From an uncultured Brachyspira sp. (GTDB taxonomy: Bacteria; Spirochaetota; Brachyspiria; Brachyspirales; Brachyspiraceae), in contig NZ_CALXYQ010000006.1 of NCBI RefSeq assembly GCF_944393015.1, forward strand, positions 1 to 64,000: a DNA stretch of 64,000 bases. The letters are read 5' to 3'. Below are positions 45,667 to 54,751 of the stretch, in pieces. The position numbers and the translations under genes are program-made. The notes under the pieces were generated by a model. It saw nothing but the letters and a program-made list of their open reading frames with translations. It was not told where the DNA came from and made no database searches. Each line of letters opens with the position of its first letter. Within the stretch, counting starts at the first letter, position 1.

Positions 45667-46641
45667 CTATTTTTTATATCTTTTTCTATATTCAGCAGGA
45701 GATATGGAGAATATTTGTTTGAATCGTTTATGAAAGTAGCTGTTATTTTCATATCCTATATTACTTATAATGTCTGAAATAGACAGATTAGTTTCTATTA
45801 AAAGTTTTGATGCTAGCTCAAATTTTTTATTTTGAAGCATTTCTTTAAAAGTCTGACCGAATTTAGATTTTATAAATCTGCTTATCTGAAATATATTGCT
45901 GTTTAATTGCTTAGCCAATTCAGATAATTTGGCTGTTTTGTATTCTGTTTCTATATAATTTGTTATATATTTTGATATTGTGTATTCATCATCTAATACA
46001 AAATTTTTTTCTAAAAGAAATGTATAATTGTATAGATACATAAATAATATGCCAATAAGTTTTTTATTAATATTAACTTCATCTAAAGATCTGTTTGTTA
46101 TTATAGAGTATATTAAGTTTTCAAGTATATTTTCTATTGGAAGTATTCCAAATGTATTAAATAGTAAAAATTGTCTTTTGGTATTATCACTTTTAGATAA
46201 ATTTATTATAAAATCTTTTATATAGTTATTTTCTTCTAACATAGATAATACATCATTGAAAAAATCTTTTTTTATTATAAAATTTATAGCAACATCATTT
46301 TTATTGCAGGCTTTTATTCTATGGGAGATATTAAAATTTAAAAATAGCAGATCCCCTTTATTTAAAGATATTTCTTCATTATCTATTACATGTATAATAT
46401 TTCCTTTAAGGACATAAATAACTTCTATATATGTATGATTGTGTTCCGGTATATCTATGAATCTTGTATGCGGTCTTATTGTAATTAAATTCCCTTTTTT
46501 TAAAAATTTATTTACATCCACACATATAAAATCATTATCATCAGTATACAACTGCTTCTTAAAACTTTTTTTTCCAGATAAAATTTCACGTTCCTCTTCA
46601 GTTATATTATCAAAGAAATTTAAAATTTTACTATTTATAAT
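45667..46641 (-). CDS. AraC-family regulator of the rhamnose-type locus, apparent non-ATG start
   Basis: The N-terminal half is a sugar-binding cupin (ITIRPHTRFIDIPEHNHTYIEV; LNKGDLLFLN). The C-terminal half has two AraC helix-turn-helices (LSELAKQLNSNIFQISRFIK; ISDIISNIGYENNSYFHKRF). The first conventional start is TTG 46551, but the frame is open for 30 more codons encoding LNFFDNITEEEREILSG, a conserved opening of this subgroup. GGAGG (46651-46647) precedes ATT (46641, 5 bases) and ATA (46638, 8 bases), just after a stop at 46644. The same layout is seen at ulaE. About 324 residues from ATT. It probably activates the ABC operon and the divergent rha genes. Confidence 0.85.
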   Translation of the reverse strand: MINSKILNFFDNITEEEREILSGKKSFKKQLYTDDNDFICVDVNKFLKKGNLITIRPHTRFIDIPEHNHTYIEVIYVLKGNIIHVIDNEEISLNKGDLLFLNFNISHRIKACNKNDVAINFIIKKDFFNDVLSMLEENNYIKDFIINLSKSDNTKRQFLLFNTFGILPIENILENLIYSIITNRSLDEVNINKKLIGILFMYLYNYTFLLEKNFVLDDEYTISKYITNYIETEYKTAKLSELAKQLNSNIFQISRFIKSKFGQTFKEMLQNKKFELASKLLIETNLSISDIISNIGYENNSYFHKRFKQIFSISPAEYRKRYKK

Positions 46642-46684
46642 TTATACCTCCAAATTATCATGATATTATTATAACATAATTAAA

Positions 46685-46743
46685 TTCAAATTTCATTAAT
46701 AAATCAAAAAAAAATACTGTTAGTTTCAAATTTAGTCCTTATG
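46685..46743. promoter_or_regulatory. Candidate AraC-type operator: direct repeats 50 bp apart
   Basis: TTCAAATTT occurs at 46685-46693 and again at 46735-46743 in the divergent gap between the regulator and rhaB. The spacing is close to five helical turns. AraC proteins often bind direct repeats, but the motif is short and AT-rich. Confidence 0.3.
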
Positions 46744-46815
46744 TAAAAAAACAACTGTAGTAGAATATTTAATAATAAATTTATTGTACATGTTATATAT
46801 TTTTTAAGAGGAATT

Positions 46816-48216
46816 ATGAAAATAAATTATTTTTTAGCTATAGATATAGGTGCTTCAGGCGGAAGACATATATTAGGATATATAGATGAAAATAATAAAT
46901 TATCAGTTGAAGAAGTTTACAGATTTAAAAACGGAGTATCTGAAATTGATAATCATCTATGTTGGGATTTGGATTATCTTTTTTCTGAAATTGTAAAAGG
47001 CATAAAAAAATGTAAAGAAATAAATAAAATACCTGTTTCTATGGCCATAGATACTTGGGGTGTAGATTTTGTTTTATTGGATAAAGATAATAATACATTA
47101 GGAAATGCTGTAAGTTATAGAGATAAAAGAACTTTTAATATTCCTGAGCAAGTGTATAAAATAATATCTAAAGAAGAACTTTATAATAAAACAGGAATAC
47201 AAAATAAAGAGTTTAATACAATATATCAATTATATTCAATGAAAGACAGTGGTATTTTTAATAAAGCTGATACTTTTTTGATGATGCCTGATTATTTTAA
47301 TTTTTTGCTTACAGGTAAAAAAAATAATGAATATACTAATGCAAGTACCACACAATTATTAAATGTTTCATCTTGTCAATGGGATACTGATATATTGAAT
47401 AAGCTAAAAATACCTAAGCATATTTTTCAAAATATATTGCAGCCCGGAACATTTGTAGGTATGTTAAAAGATGATATAAAAGAAATAGTGGGATTTGATT
47501 TAGAAGTAGTTACAGCACCGTCTCATGATACAGCTTCAGCAGTATTATCAGTACCTACAGAAAAAGATGACTTTTTATATATGAGTTCTGGTACTTGGTC
47601 ATTATTAGGTATAGAAAGTGAAAAATATAATAATAGCTTAGATAGTTTAAAATTAAATTTTACTAATGAAGGTGGTTATAATCATAAATATAGATATCTT
47701 AAAAATATAATGGGACTATGGATAATACAAAATATTAAAAAAGAATTGAATAATAAATATTCTTTTGAAGAATTAAGCAACATGGCAAGAGAATTAAATG
47801 ACAGCAATGTTATTATAGATGTTAATGATAATGCATTCTTTTCTCCTAGTTCTATGATAGATACTATAAAGGATTATTGTAAAACTAAGCTAAATTATGA
47901 AACTAAATCTATAAATGATATTGTAAATATTGTATATAATAGTCTTTGCCATAGTTATCATGAAGCTATAAAAGAAGTTGAGTTTTTATCAGGTAAGAAA
48001 ATGGGTTCATTTTTTATAATAGGGGGAGGTTCTCAGGATAATTATTTGAATTCTTTAATAGCTAAGAAAACTAATATGCATATTTTCTCAGGACCTGTTG
48101 AGGCAACCTCTATAGGTAATATTATATGCCAAATGTTGAATAAGGGTGTATTTTCTTCTGTGAAGGAAGCAAGGAAATGTATTTCTTATTCTTTTGATAT
48201 AAAACAATATAATTAA
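46816..48216 (+). CDS. rhaB: Rhamnulokinase RhaB
   Basis: The FGGY-family kinase of 466 residues opens FLAIDIGASGGRHILG, then NHLCWDLDYLFSEI and SMAIDTWGVDFVLLD, and has YMSSGTWSLLG and FFIIGGGSQDNYLN in the C-terminal ATP domain; these match rhamnulokinases. It phosphorylates L-rhamnulose at C1. It is the first gene of a five-gene plus-strand cluster divergent from araC. AAGAGGAATT precedes the ATG. Confidence 0.93.
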   Translation: MKINYFLAIDIGASGGRHILGYIDENNKLSVEEVYRFKNGVSEIDNHLCWDLDYLFSEIVKGIKKCKEINKIPVSMAIDTWGVDFVLLDKDNNTLGNAVSYRDKRTFNIPEQVYKIISKEELYNKTGIQNKEFNTIYQLYSMKDSGIFNKADTFLMMPDYFNFLLTGKKNNEYTNASTTQLLNVSSCQWDTDILNKLKIPKHIFQNILQPGTFVGMLKDDIKEIVGFDLEVVTAPSHDTASAVLSVPTEKDDFLYMSSGTWSLLGIESEKYNNSLDSLKLNFTNEGGYNHKYRYLKNIMGLWIIQNIKKELNNKYSFEELSNMARELNDSNVIIDVNDNAFFSPSSMIDTIKDYCKTKLNYETKSINDIVNIVYNSLCHSYHEAIKEVEFLSGKKMGSFFIIGGGSQDNYLNSLIAKKTNMHIFSGPVEATSIGNIICQMLNKGVFSSVKEARKCISYSFDIKQYN

Positions 48217-48235
48217 AATATTTGAGGAGTTTTTT

Positions 48236-49480
48236 ATGAGCAGATATGAAGAAGCTAAAAAAATGTATTCTAAATTATCAATAAATACAGATGAGGCATT
48301 AGAAAAATTACAAAATATAAAAATTTCAGTACATTGCTGGCAGGGTGATGATGTTAATGGTTTTGATACTAAACAAAATCTATCTGGCGGTATACAAACT
48401 ACAGGTAATTATTTAGGAAAAGCTAGAAACTACCAGGAATTGATGCAGGATATGGATAAGGCTTTTAGTTTAATACCTGGAAAGCATAAACTTAATTTAC
48501 ATGCTAGTTATGCTATATTTGAAGACGGAGAATTTGCTGACAGAGATAAACTTGAACCAAAGCATTTTAAGAAATGGGTTGATTTTGCAAAAGAAAGAAA
48601 TATGGGTATTGATTTTAACCCTACATTTTTCTCTCATCCTAAAGCATCTCAATTCACATTATCAAGTCCTGATGAAGAAATTAGAAAGTTTTGGGTAGAG
48701 CATGGAAAAGCATGCATAAGAATCTCTCAATATTTTGCTGAAGAACTAAATGAACCATGCGTTATGAATATATGGATACCTGATGGTTATAAAGATATAC
48801 CCGCTGATAGAATGTCTCCTAGAGTAAGATTTCAAAAGTCATTAGATGAAATATTATCTATAGATTATGATAAAGAAAAAGTTCTTGTTTGTTTAGAATC
48901 TAAGGTTTTTGGAATAGGTTTGGAAAGTTATACAGTTGGTTCTGCTGAATTCTGTATTAATTATGCAGCTTCAAGAGGTATTATGCCTTTAATGGACAAT
49001 GGACATTATCATCCAACAGAATCTATTTATGATAAAATTTCTTCTATGCTTTTATTCAATAAAAATTTAGCATTGCATATAACAAGACCTGTAAGATGGG
49101 ATTCGGATCATGTTATATTATTTAATGATGAAGTTAAAGAAATATGTAAAGAAATAACAAGATGCGATGATATATCAAGAATAAAAATAGCAACAGATTA
49201 TTTTGATGCTAGTATCAATAGAATAGCTGCTTGGGTTATAGGAATTAGAAATGTTCAGAAAGCTTTATTATTCGGATTGCTTCAACCTAATAAAACTTTA
49301 TATGATCTTCAAATGAAAAGCAAATTTACTCAATTAATGTTTTTACAAGAGGAAATAAAAACTTATCCTTTTGGAGATGTATGGAATGAGTTTTGTAATA
49401 GAAATAATGTAATAGGCTCTGAAGAATGGTTTAAAGAGATAGAAGATTATGAGAAGAATGTTCTTGTAAAAAGAGTTTAA
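48236..49480 (+). CDS. rhaA: L-rhamnose isomerase RhaA
   Basis: The 414-residue protein (E. coli RhaA is 419) has the family features ISVHCWQGDDVNGFD, LNLHASYAIFEDGEFADRD, NPTFFSHPKASQFTL, PLMDNGHYHPTESI and ITRPVRWDSDHVILFND, with conserved metal-binding Glu, Asp and His. It interconverts L-rhamnose and L-rhamnulose; known family members also act on L-lyxose and L-mannose. TTGAGGAG precedes the start; it follows rhaB by 19 bp. Confidence 0.96.
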   Translation: MSRYEEAKKMYSKLSINTDEALEKLQNIKISVHCWQGDDVNGFDTKQNLSGGIQTTGNYLGKARNYQELMQDMDKAFSLIPGKHKLNLHASYAIFEDGEFADRDKLEPKHFKKWVDFAKERNMGIDFNPTFFSHPKASQFTLSSPDEEIRKFWVEHGKACIRISQYFAEELNEPCVMNIWIPDGYKDIPADRMSPRVRFQKSLDEILSIDYDKEKVLVCLESKVFGIGLESYTVGSAEFCINYAASRGIMPLMDNGHYHPTESIYDKISSMLLFNKNLALHITRPVRWDSDHVILFNDEVKEICKEITRCDDISRIKIATDYFDASINRIAAWVIGIRNVQKALLFGLLQPNKTLYDLQMKSKFTQLMFLQEEIKTYPFGDVWNEFCNRNNVIGSEEWFKEIEDYEKNVLVKRV

Positions 49481-49509
49481 TTTTAATGATTATTTAAGGA
49501 TATAAATTT

Positions 49510-50337
49510 ATGGATTATAATATTAAATTTGTAAAAGGTTTTATAGAATTAGCTAAAGACGGATATCTTCATAATTGGCATGAAAGAAACGGAGGAAATT
49601 TAAGCTATCGTTTGACAGAAAAAGATGTTGAAGAAGCATCTAAATATTTTAAAGAAAATAATGAATATAAACCTATAGGTGTATCAGTTCCTAAATTAGC
49701 AAATGAATATTTTATGGTTACAGGCTCCGGAAAATTTTTCAAAAATGTTGATTTAGATACAGAAGATAGCACTTGTATAATACAGCTTGATAATAGCGGA
49801 GATAATTACCGTGTATTATGGGGATTAAGAAATGGTGGAAGACCAACTAGCGAACTTCCTACTCATTTAATGAATCATGAAATAAAAAAGATCACTACAG
49901 ATAATAAATATAGAGTTATATATCATTGCCATCCAACTAATGTTATCGCTTTAACTTTTGTACTTCCATTAGATCATAAAGTTTTTACTAGAGAACTTTG
50001 GGAGATGGCTACTGAATGTCCTGTAGTATTTCCAAATGGTATAGGAATAGTAGAATGGATGGTTCCTGGTGGAAAGGACATAGCTATTGCTACTTCTAAA
50101 CTTATGCATAATTTTGATGCGGTTATTTGGGCACATCATGGTTTATTTTGTTCAGGTGAGGATTATGATATAACTTTCGGACTTGCTCATACTATTGAAA
50201 AATCTGCTGAGATATTAGTGAAAGTTTTATCTATGTCAAATAATAAAAGACAAACTATTTTACCTCAGAATTTTAGAGATTTGGCTGTAGATTTTAAATT
50301 GACTCTTCCTGAAGAATATTTATATGAAAAAAAATGA
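49510..50337 (+). CDS. rhaD: Rhamnulose-1-phosphate aldolase RhaD
   Basis: The 275-residue class II aldolase has zinc ligands in IYHCHPTNV and WAHHGLFCSG, the conserved N-terminal GYLHNWHERNGGNLSYRL, and GRPTSELPTHLMNHE. It splits L-rhamnulose 1-phosphate into dihydroxyacetone phosphate and L-lactaldehyde. No lactaldehyde reductase or dehydrogenase gene is seen in the window, so lactaldehyde is handled elsewhere. The gap of 100 bp to the next kinase gene may hold a separate promoter. Confidence 0.95.
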   Translation: MDYNIKFVKGFIELAKDGYLHNWHERNGGNLSYRLTEKDVEEASKYFKENNEYKPIGVSVPKLANEYFMVTGSGKFFKNVDLDTEDSTCIIQLDNSGDNYRVLWGLRNGGRPTSELPTHLMNHEIKKITTDNKYRVIYHCHPTNVIALTFVLPLDHKVFTRELWEMATECPVVFPNGIGIVEWMVPGGKDIAIATSKLMHNFDAVIWAHHGLFCSGEDYDITFGLAHTIEKSAEILVKVLSMSNNKRQTILPQNFRDLAVDFKLTLPEEYLYEKK

Positions 50338-50440
50338 TTATATATAGGCAAATATATTAAATTTTGATATTTTTATTTTAATGCTTTATGATTTATCTGT
50401 TATTCTTACTAGATACTTATTTTTATTATAAGGAGTTTTT

Positions 50441-52027
50441 ATGCAATATGTTATAGGTGTTGATGTAGGCAGCGGAAGTGTAAGGGCTGGAATATTTTCA
50501 ATTACTGGGGATAGTCTGATATTTAAAAGTAAAGACATCAAAAACAGAAAAATGTCTGGTAATTTTGTTGAGCAGTCATCTACAGATATATGGGAAAGTC
50601 TTTGTCATGTTGTAAAAGAATCTATTAAAGAGACTAATATAAATCCTTTGGATATTATTGCTATAGGTTTCGATGCCACTTGTTCTCTTGTGGTATTAGA
50701 TAAAGATAATAAACCAGTTAGTGTCAATCCGGATAATGATGATTATTGGAATATTATTATGTGGATGGATCATAGAGCAGAAAAAGAAACGGAATTTATT
50801 AATTCTAATAATTATGAAGTTTTAAATTATGTAGGCGGTAAAATTAGTATTGAAATGGAAATACCAAAAATACTATGGCTTAAAAATAATTTAATTAATT
50901 CATATGAAAGAATTGATAAGTTTTTTGATTTAGCAGATTTTTTGCAGTATAAGGCTTCTGGATCTGATATTAGAAGTTCATGTACACTGGCTTGCAAATG
51001 GACATATTTAGCTCATAAAAATAGTTGGGATAAAAGTTTTTTTGAGGTAATAGGTTTATCTGATTTATTAGAAAATAAAAATATAGGTACTACAGTTAAA
51101 GAACCTGGAAGTTTAGCCGGTTTTTTAACAAAAGAAAGTGCTTTAGAATTAGGGCTTCATGAAAATGTAAAAGTTTCTGTTGGAATGATAGATGCTCATG
51201 CGGGCGGACTTGGTTCTTTAAGAGATGAGGCAGATGATGTACTTGTTATAGTAGCCGGAACATCTGCTTGTCATATGATGAATAGAAATGAATCTACTTT
51301 TATACCAGGAATATGGGGACCTTATTATAATGCTATGGTTTCTAATATGTGGCTTAATGAAGGCGGACAAAGTGCTTATGGCAGTTTATTAGATTATACA
51401 TTGAGAAATCATTCTTACTATAGCACGGTATTAAAGCAAGTAAATGGAGTGCATAATAAAATATATGATGTATTAAATGATGAGATCAAAAGGTTAAGGG
51501 AGAAAGATCCTTATATAATAAAAGATTTACATGTTTTAGATTATCATTATGGTAATAGATCTCCAAGAGCAGATAATAAGCCTAGAGGTATTATTGTAGG
51601 TATAGATATGGCTGAGAACTTAGAGTCTATGGCTAAAATATATTTGGCTGTTTTAGACAGTATATGTTTTGGTACTAGACATATTATAGAGGTTGCAAGA
51701 GATAATGGATATAAGATAAACACTATTATCGTTTGTGGCGGTGCTGCTAAAAATACATTATATATGCAGGAATTAGCAGATATTTGTAATCAGGATATTT
51801 ATTTTGCCGGACATGATGAGGCAGTGGTTTTGGGAAGTGCCATAAATGCTTCTATAGCTTCAGGAGTTTATTCTACATATAAAGAGGCATTAAATAAAAT
51901 GGGAAGACTTGGAGAGATGGTAAAACCTAATAATAAATTAGCTGATTACTATAATAAAAAATATGAAATTTATTTGAATATGTTTAATGATAAAATTAAA
52001 TATGAAAATATTATGAAAGATTTTTAA
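50441..52027 (+). CDS. FGGY-family kinase, ribulokinase-like (D-ribulokinase type)
   Basis: The 528-residue protein opens YVIGVDVGSGSVRAGIFS, with GNFVEQSSTDIWESLCHVV, IAIGFDATCSLVVLD and MWMDHRAEKE, the pattern of D-ribulose/ribitol-type pentulose kinases (the human FGGY group), rather than AraB. The C-terminal ATP domain is visible in IVCGGAAKNTLYMQELAD. It lies between rhaD and another FGGY kinase, in the same direction, with AAGGAG before the ATG. The substrate is probably a pentulose; which one is not decided by sequence. Confidence 0.85.
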   Translation: MQYVIGVDVGSGSVRAGIFSITGDSLIFKSKDIKNRKMSGNFVEQSSTDIWESLCHVVKESIKETNINPLDIIAIGFDATCSLVVLDKDNKPVSVNPDNDDYWNIIMWMDHRAEKETEFINSNNYEVLNYVGGKISIEMEIPKILWLKNNLINSYERIDKFFDLADFLQYKASGSDIRSSCTLACKWTYLAHKNSWDKSFFEVIGLSDLLENKNIGTTVKEPGSLAGFLTKESALELGLHENVKVSVGMIDAHAGGLGSLRDEADDVLVIVAGTSACHMMNRNESTFIPGIWGPYYNAMVSNMWLNEGGQSAYGSLLDYTLRNHSYYSTVLKQVNGVHNKIYDVLNDEIKRLREKDPYIIKDLHVLDYHYGNRSPRADNKPRGIIVGIDMAENLESMAKIYLAVLDSICFGTRHIIEVARDNGYKINTIIVCGGAAKNTLYMQELADICNQDIYFAGHDEAVVLGSAINASIASGVYSTYKEALNKMGRLGEMVKPNNKLADYYNKKYEIYLNMFNDKIKYENIMKDF

Positions 52028-52049
52028 TTGATTAATCTGGAGATAAAAT

Positions 52050-53564
52050 ATGCAATATTATATTGGATTAGATAATGGAGGCACTACTACTAAAGCAGCT
52101 TTATATGATGAGTTTGGTAATGAAATAGCCATAGCTTCAACAGATACAAATGTAATTAATCCTAAACCTGGTTTTACCGAAAGAGACATGGAAGAGATGT
52201 GGGAAGCTAATTGCAAAATAATATCGCAGGTTATTGAGATGTCTAAAATCAATCCTAAAGATATAGCTGCTTTGGCCTGCTGCGGACATGGTAAAGGTTT
52301 ATACTTATGGGGAAAAGATAATAAACCATCTTATAATGGTATTATATCAACAGACAATAGAGCTTGGAAGTATGTTACTAATTGGAAGGAAAACGGGATA
52401 GAAAAAGAGGTATTTAAATTATCATATCAGCATATAATGCCTTGTCAACCTGTTGCCTTATTATCATGGTTTAAAGACAATGATATAAATGTAATAAATA
52501 ATACTAAATATATTTTTGAATGTAAGGATTATATAAGATTTAGATTAACAGGTGAGGCAAATGCAGAGATTACTGATTATTCAGGGTCTAATTTATTAAA
52601 TTTAAATACAAAAAATTATGATGATGAGCTTCTTAAATTATTTGATTTAAGTATTATAAAAGATAAGCTTCCGCCTATAAAAAATTCTACAGATATATGC
52701 GGCTATATAACAAAAGAAGCTGCTCAAAAAACAGGATTATTAGAGGGTACTCCTGTAGCTGGAGGAATGTTTGATATAGATGCTTGTGCTATTGCTGCAG
52801 GTTTGGTTAATGAAGATAATGTATGTATGATAGCAGGTACTTGGAGTATAAATGAATATATTAGAAAAGATGCTGTATTAGACGGATCAGTATTAATGAA
52901 TTCTGTTTTTTGTATGCCTGAGTATTATCTTATAGAAGAATCTAGTGCTACTTCAGCCGGTAACTTTGAATGGTTTTTGAAAAATATTTTTGGAGATTTT
53001 GTACAAAATGTATCTTCAAAAAAAGATTTATATAAAAAAATAGATGAAGAAATAGACTCTGTTTCTATTAAAGATTTTTGTCCTATATTTCATCCGTTTT
53101 TGATGGCAAGCAATGTTCATCCTAATGCTAAAGCTAGTATAATAGGCATGAATAATTATCATACTAGAGCACATTTATTTAGAGGAATGTATGAAGGTAT
53201 TGCTTTCTCTCATAGATTTCATTTAGATAAATTAAAGGCAAGCAGAAATAAACCTATAAAATCTATTAAATTAGCTGGAGGTGTTGCTAGATCTAAAGTT
53301 TGGAGCAGTATGTTCAGTGATATTATGGGGATAGATATAGATGTAATTGATATAATGGAAACTGGAGCATTTGGATGTGCTATTGCATGTTCTGTGGCTT
53401 CCGGTCAATATAAAACTTTGGAAGAAGCAGCAGAAAAAATGGTGAAAATTGCAAATACTATAAAAGCAGACAAAGATAAACATGAAATATATTCTAAAAA
53501 GTATAAATTATATAAACAAACATTAGAATTATTGGATAGTCTTTGGGATAATATTGATTTATGA
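52050..53564 (+). CDS. FGGY-family kinase, L-xylulose kinase-like (LyxK)
   Basis: The 504-residue kinase has YYIGLDNGGTTTKAALYD, PGFTERDMEEMWEANCK, CCGHGKGLYLWGKD, NGIISTDNRAW and MPCQPVALLSWFKDN, closely following the LyxK/YiaP-type L-xylulose kinases. The C-terminal domain has KLAGGVARSKVWSSMFSD. It would form L-xylulose 5-phosphate, the same intermediate produced by UlaD upstream. It is the last gene of the cluster, 22 bp after the previous kinase, and a terminator follows. Confidence 0.82.
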   Translation: MQYYIGLDNGGTTTKAALYDEFGNEIAIASTDTNVINPKPGFTERDMEEMWEANCKIISQVIEMSKINPKDIAALACCGHGKGLYLWGKDNKPSYNGIISTDNRAWKYVTNWKENGIEKEVFKLSYQHIMPCQPVALLSWFKDNDINVINNTKYIFECKDYIRFRLTGEANAEITDYSGSNLLNLNTKNYDDELLKLFDLSIIKDKLPPIKNSTDICGYITKEAAQKTGLLEGTPVAGGMFDIDACAIAAGLVNEDNVCMIAGTWSINEYIRKDAVLDGSVLMNSVFCMPEYYLIEESSATSAGNFEWFLKNIFGDFVQNVSSKKDLYKKIDEEIDSVSIKDFCPIFHPFLMASNVHPNAKASIIGMNNYHTRAHLFRGMYEGIAFSHRFHLDKLKASRNKPIKSIKLAGGVARSKVWSSMFSDIMGIDIDVIDIMETGAFGCAIACSVASGQYKTLEEAAEKMVKIANTIKADKDKHEIYSKKYKLYKQTLELLDSLWDNIDL

Positions 53565-53620
53565 TTATATTTTAAGAATTTTTCCATCATTAATTTTATT
53601 TTATAGAAAACTCTTTTTTT

Positions 53621-53645
53621 GGGGACTTATAGTCCCCTATTTTTA
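53621..53645 (+). terminator. Intrinsic terminator of the rhamnose-type cluster
   Basis: GGGGACT (53621-53627) pairs with AGTCCCC (53631-53637) around a 3-base loop, followed by TATTTTTAT. Confidence 0.88.
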
Positions 53646-53655
53646 TATAATAATT

Positions 53656-53684
53656 TTGACAAATTTAGAATTTACTGATATAGT
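53656..53684 (+). promoter_or_regulatory. Sigma-70 promoter of the 53711 gene
   Basis: TTGACA (53656-53661), 17 bp, TATAGT (53679-53684), 26 bases before the ATG. Confidence 0.75.
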
Positions 53685-53710
53685 TCTTTTAGTTAGTTAG
53701 GAGTTTAATT

Positions 53711-54751
53711 ATGCAAATATTTCAAGAAAAATTATTAAAAGCTTTAGAAATGTATCAAAACGATTTTGATAATATTATAGGAAGTTTTTTTGATGATAAA
53801 GAGAAATATAATAATTTAATAAGTAAATATTCATGCGAAATGGAAGATGATGTTGATAAAAATTATTTATTAAGGGCAAGACTTTCATTTTCTATTATAT
53901 ATTATAAAAATCTACAAGCGTTAAATAAAGAAGCTTTGAAAAATATAATCATTCATTTATTTAATGAAGAATTAAAAGACAGAGAACACTCAAAATATAA
54001 AGGAATAGGAATAGCATTAGAATCTTTGACATTTCTTTTAAGCAAATACAATAAGGATAATAAAGATTTATTTGAAAAAGCAAAAAAGATAAATACTGAT
54101 TGTGCCATTGGTTATGACAGTAATGTGAGATTTGAAAGTGATATAGAAAAATTAACTATTCAGTATTGTATGCATTATGCTTTGGAATTGGGATTTAAAG
54201 ATTTATATTATGAATTAATAGATGTATGGAAATCAAGCATTGAAAAATGGGACAGGATTAATTTAGAAAGACTTAGAGATTTTGAAATAGAAATAGGAAA
54301 CAAAGATGGTGAATTAGAGGCTAATAAAAAACTTTATGAGATTGTTAAAAGTGATTATGATAAAAACAAACAAAATCAGGCATTATCAAAGAAGTATTTA
54401 TTTTATTTAGTTTCATATTTAAGTAATTATGCAGAGAATTTAATAAGGGTTTCAAATTATGATGAGGCTTTGAATATTATTTTATTAAATATTGATGATA
54501 TAAAATCTATTAATAATAATGCTTTTTATAAAGTTCATGCCGGCATATCAATAGCAGACAGTGCGTTAAAAATTTTAATTAACAAAGAAATTAATGATAA
54601 TATAAACTCATTATGGGATTTTATAAAGATAGCATTTACTAATGAACATAATACATATTCAAAGAGTTTATATGATTCTTTCTTTAAAGCATGCGATAAA
54701 ATGAATGACTTAGAATTAAAAGAGAAAGTTGAAAAAGAGATGAAAAACTAA
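53711..54751 (+). CDS. Hypothetical helical protein
   Basis: The 346-residue protein has no signal peptide or membrane segment. It is rich in Lys, Asn, Asp and Leu and appears almost entirely helical, with repeated amphipathic segments (ARLSFSIIYYKNLQALNKEAL; NYAENLIRVSNYDEALNIILL) that resemble TPR-like helix pairs, although I cannot define repeat units. It has its own good promoter and an AGGAG site. Its stop overlaps the stop of the convergent comF gene by 4 bp (CTAA at 54748-54751). Function unknown. Confidence 0.75.
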   Translation: MQIFQEKLLKALEMYQNDFDNIIGSFFDDKEKYNNLISKYSCEMEDDVDKNYLLRARLSFSIIYYKNLQALNKEALKNIIIHLFNEELKDREHSKYKGIGIALESLTFLLSKYNKDNKDLFEKAKKINTDCAIGYDSNVRFESDIEKLTIQYCMHYALELGFKDLYYELIDVWKSSIEKWDRINLERLRDFEIEIGNKDGELEANKKLYEIVKSDYDKNKQNQALSKKYLFYLVSYLSNYAENLIRVSNYDEALNIILLNIDDIKSINNNAFYKVHAGISIADSALKILINKEINDNINSLWDFIKIAFTNEHNTYSKSLYDSFFKACDKMNDLELKEKVEKEMKN

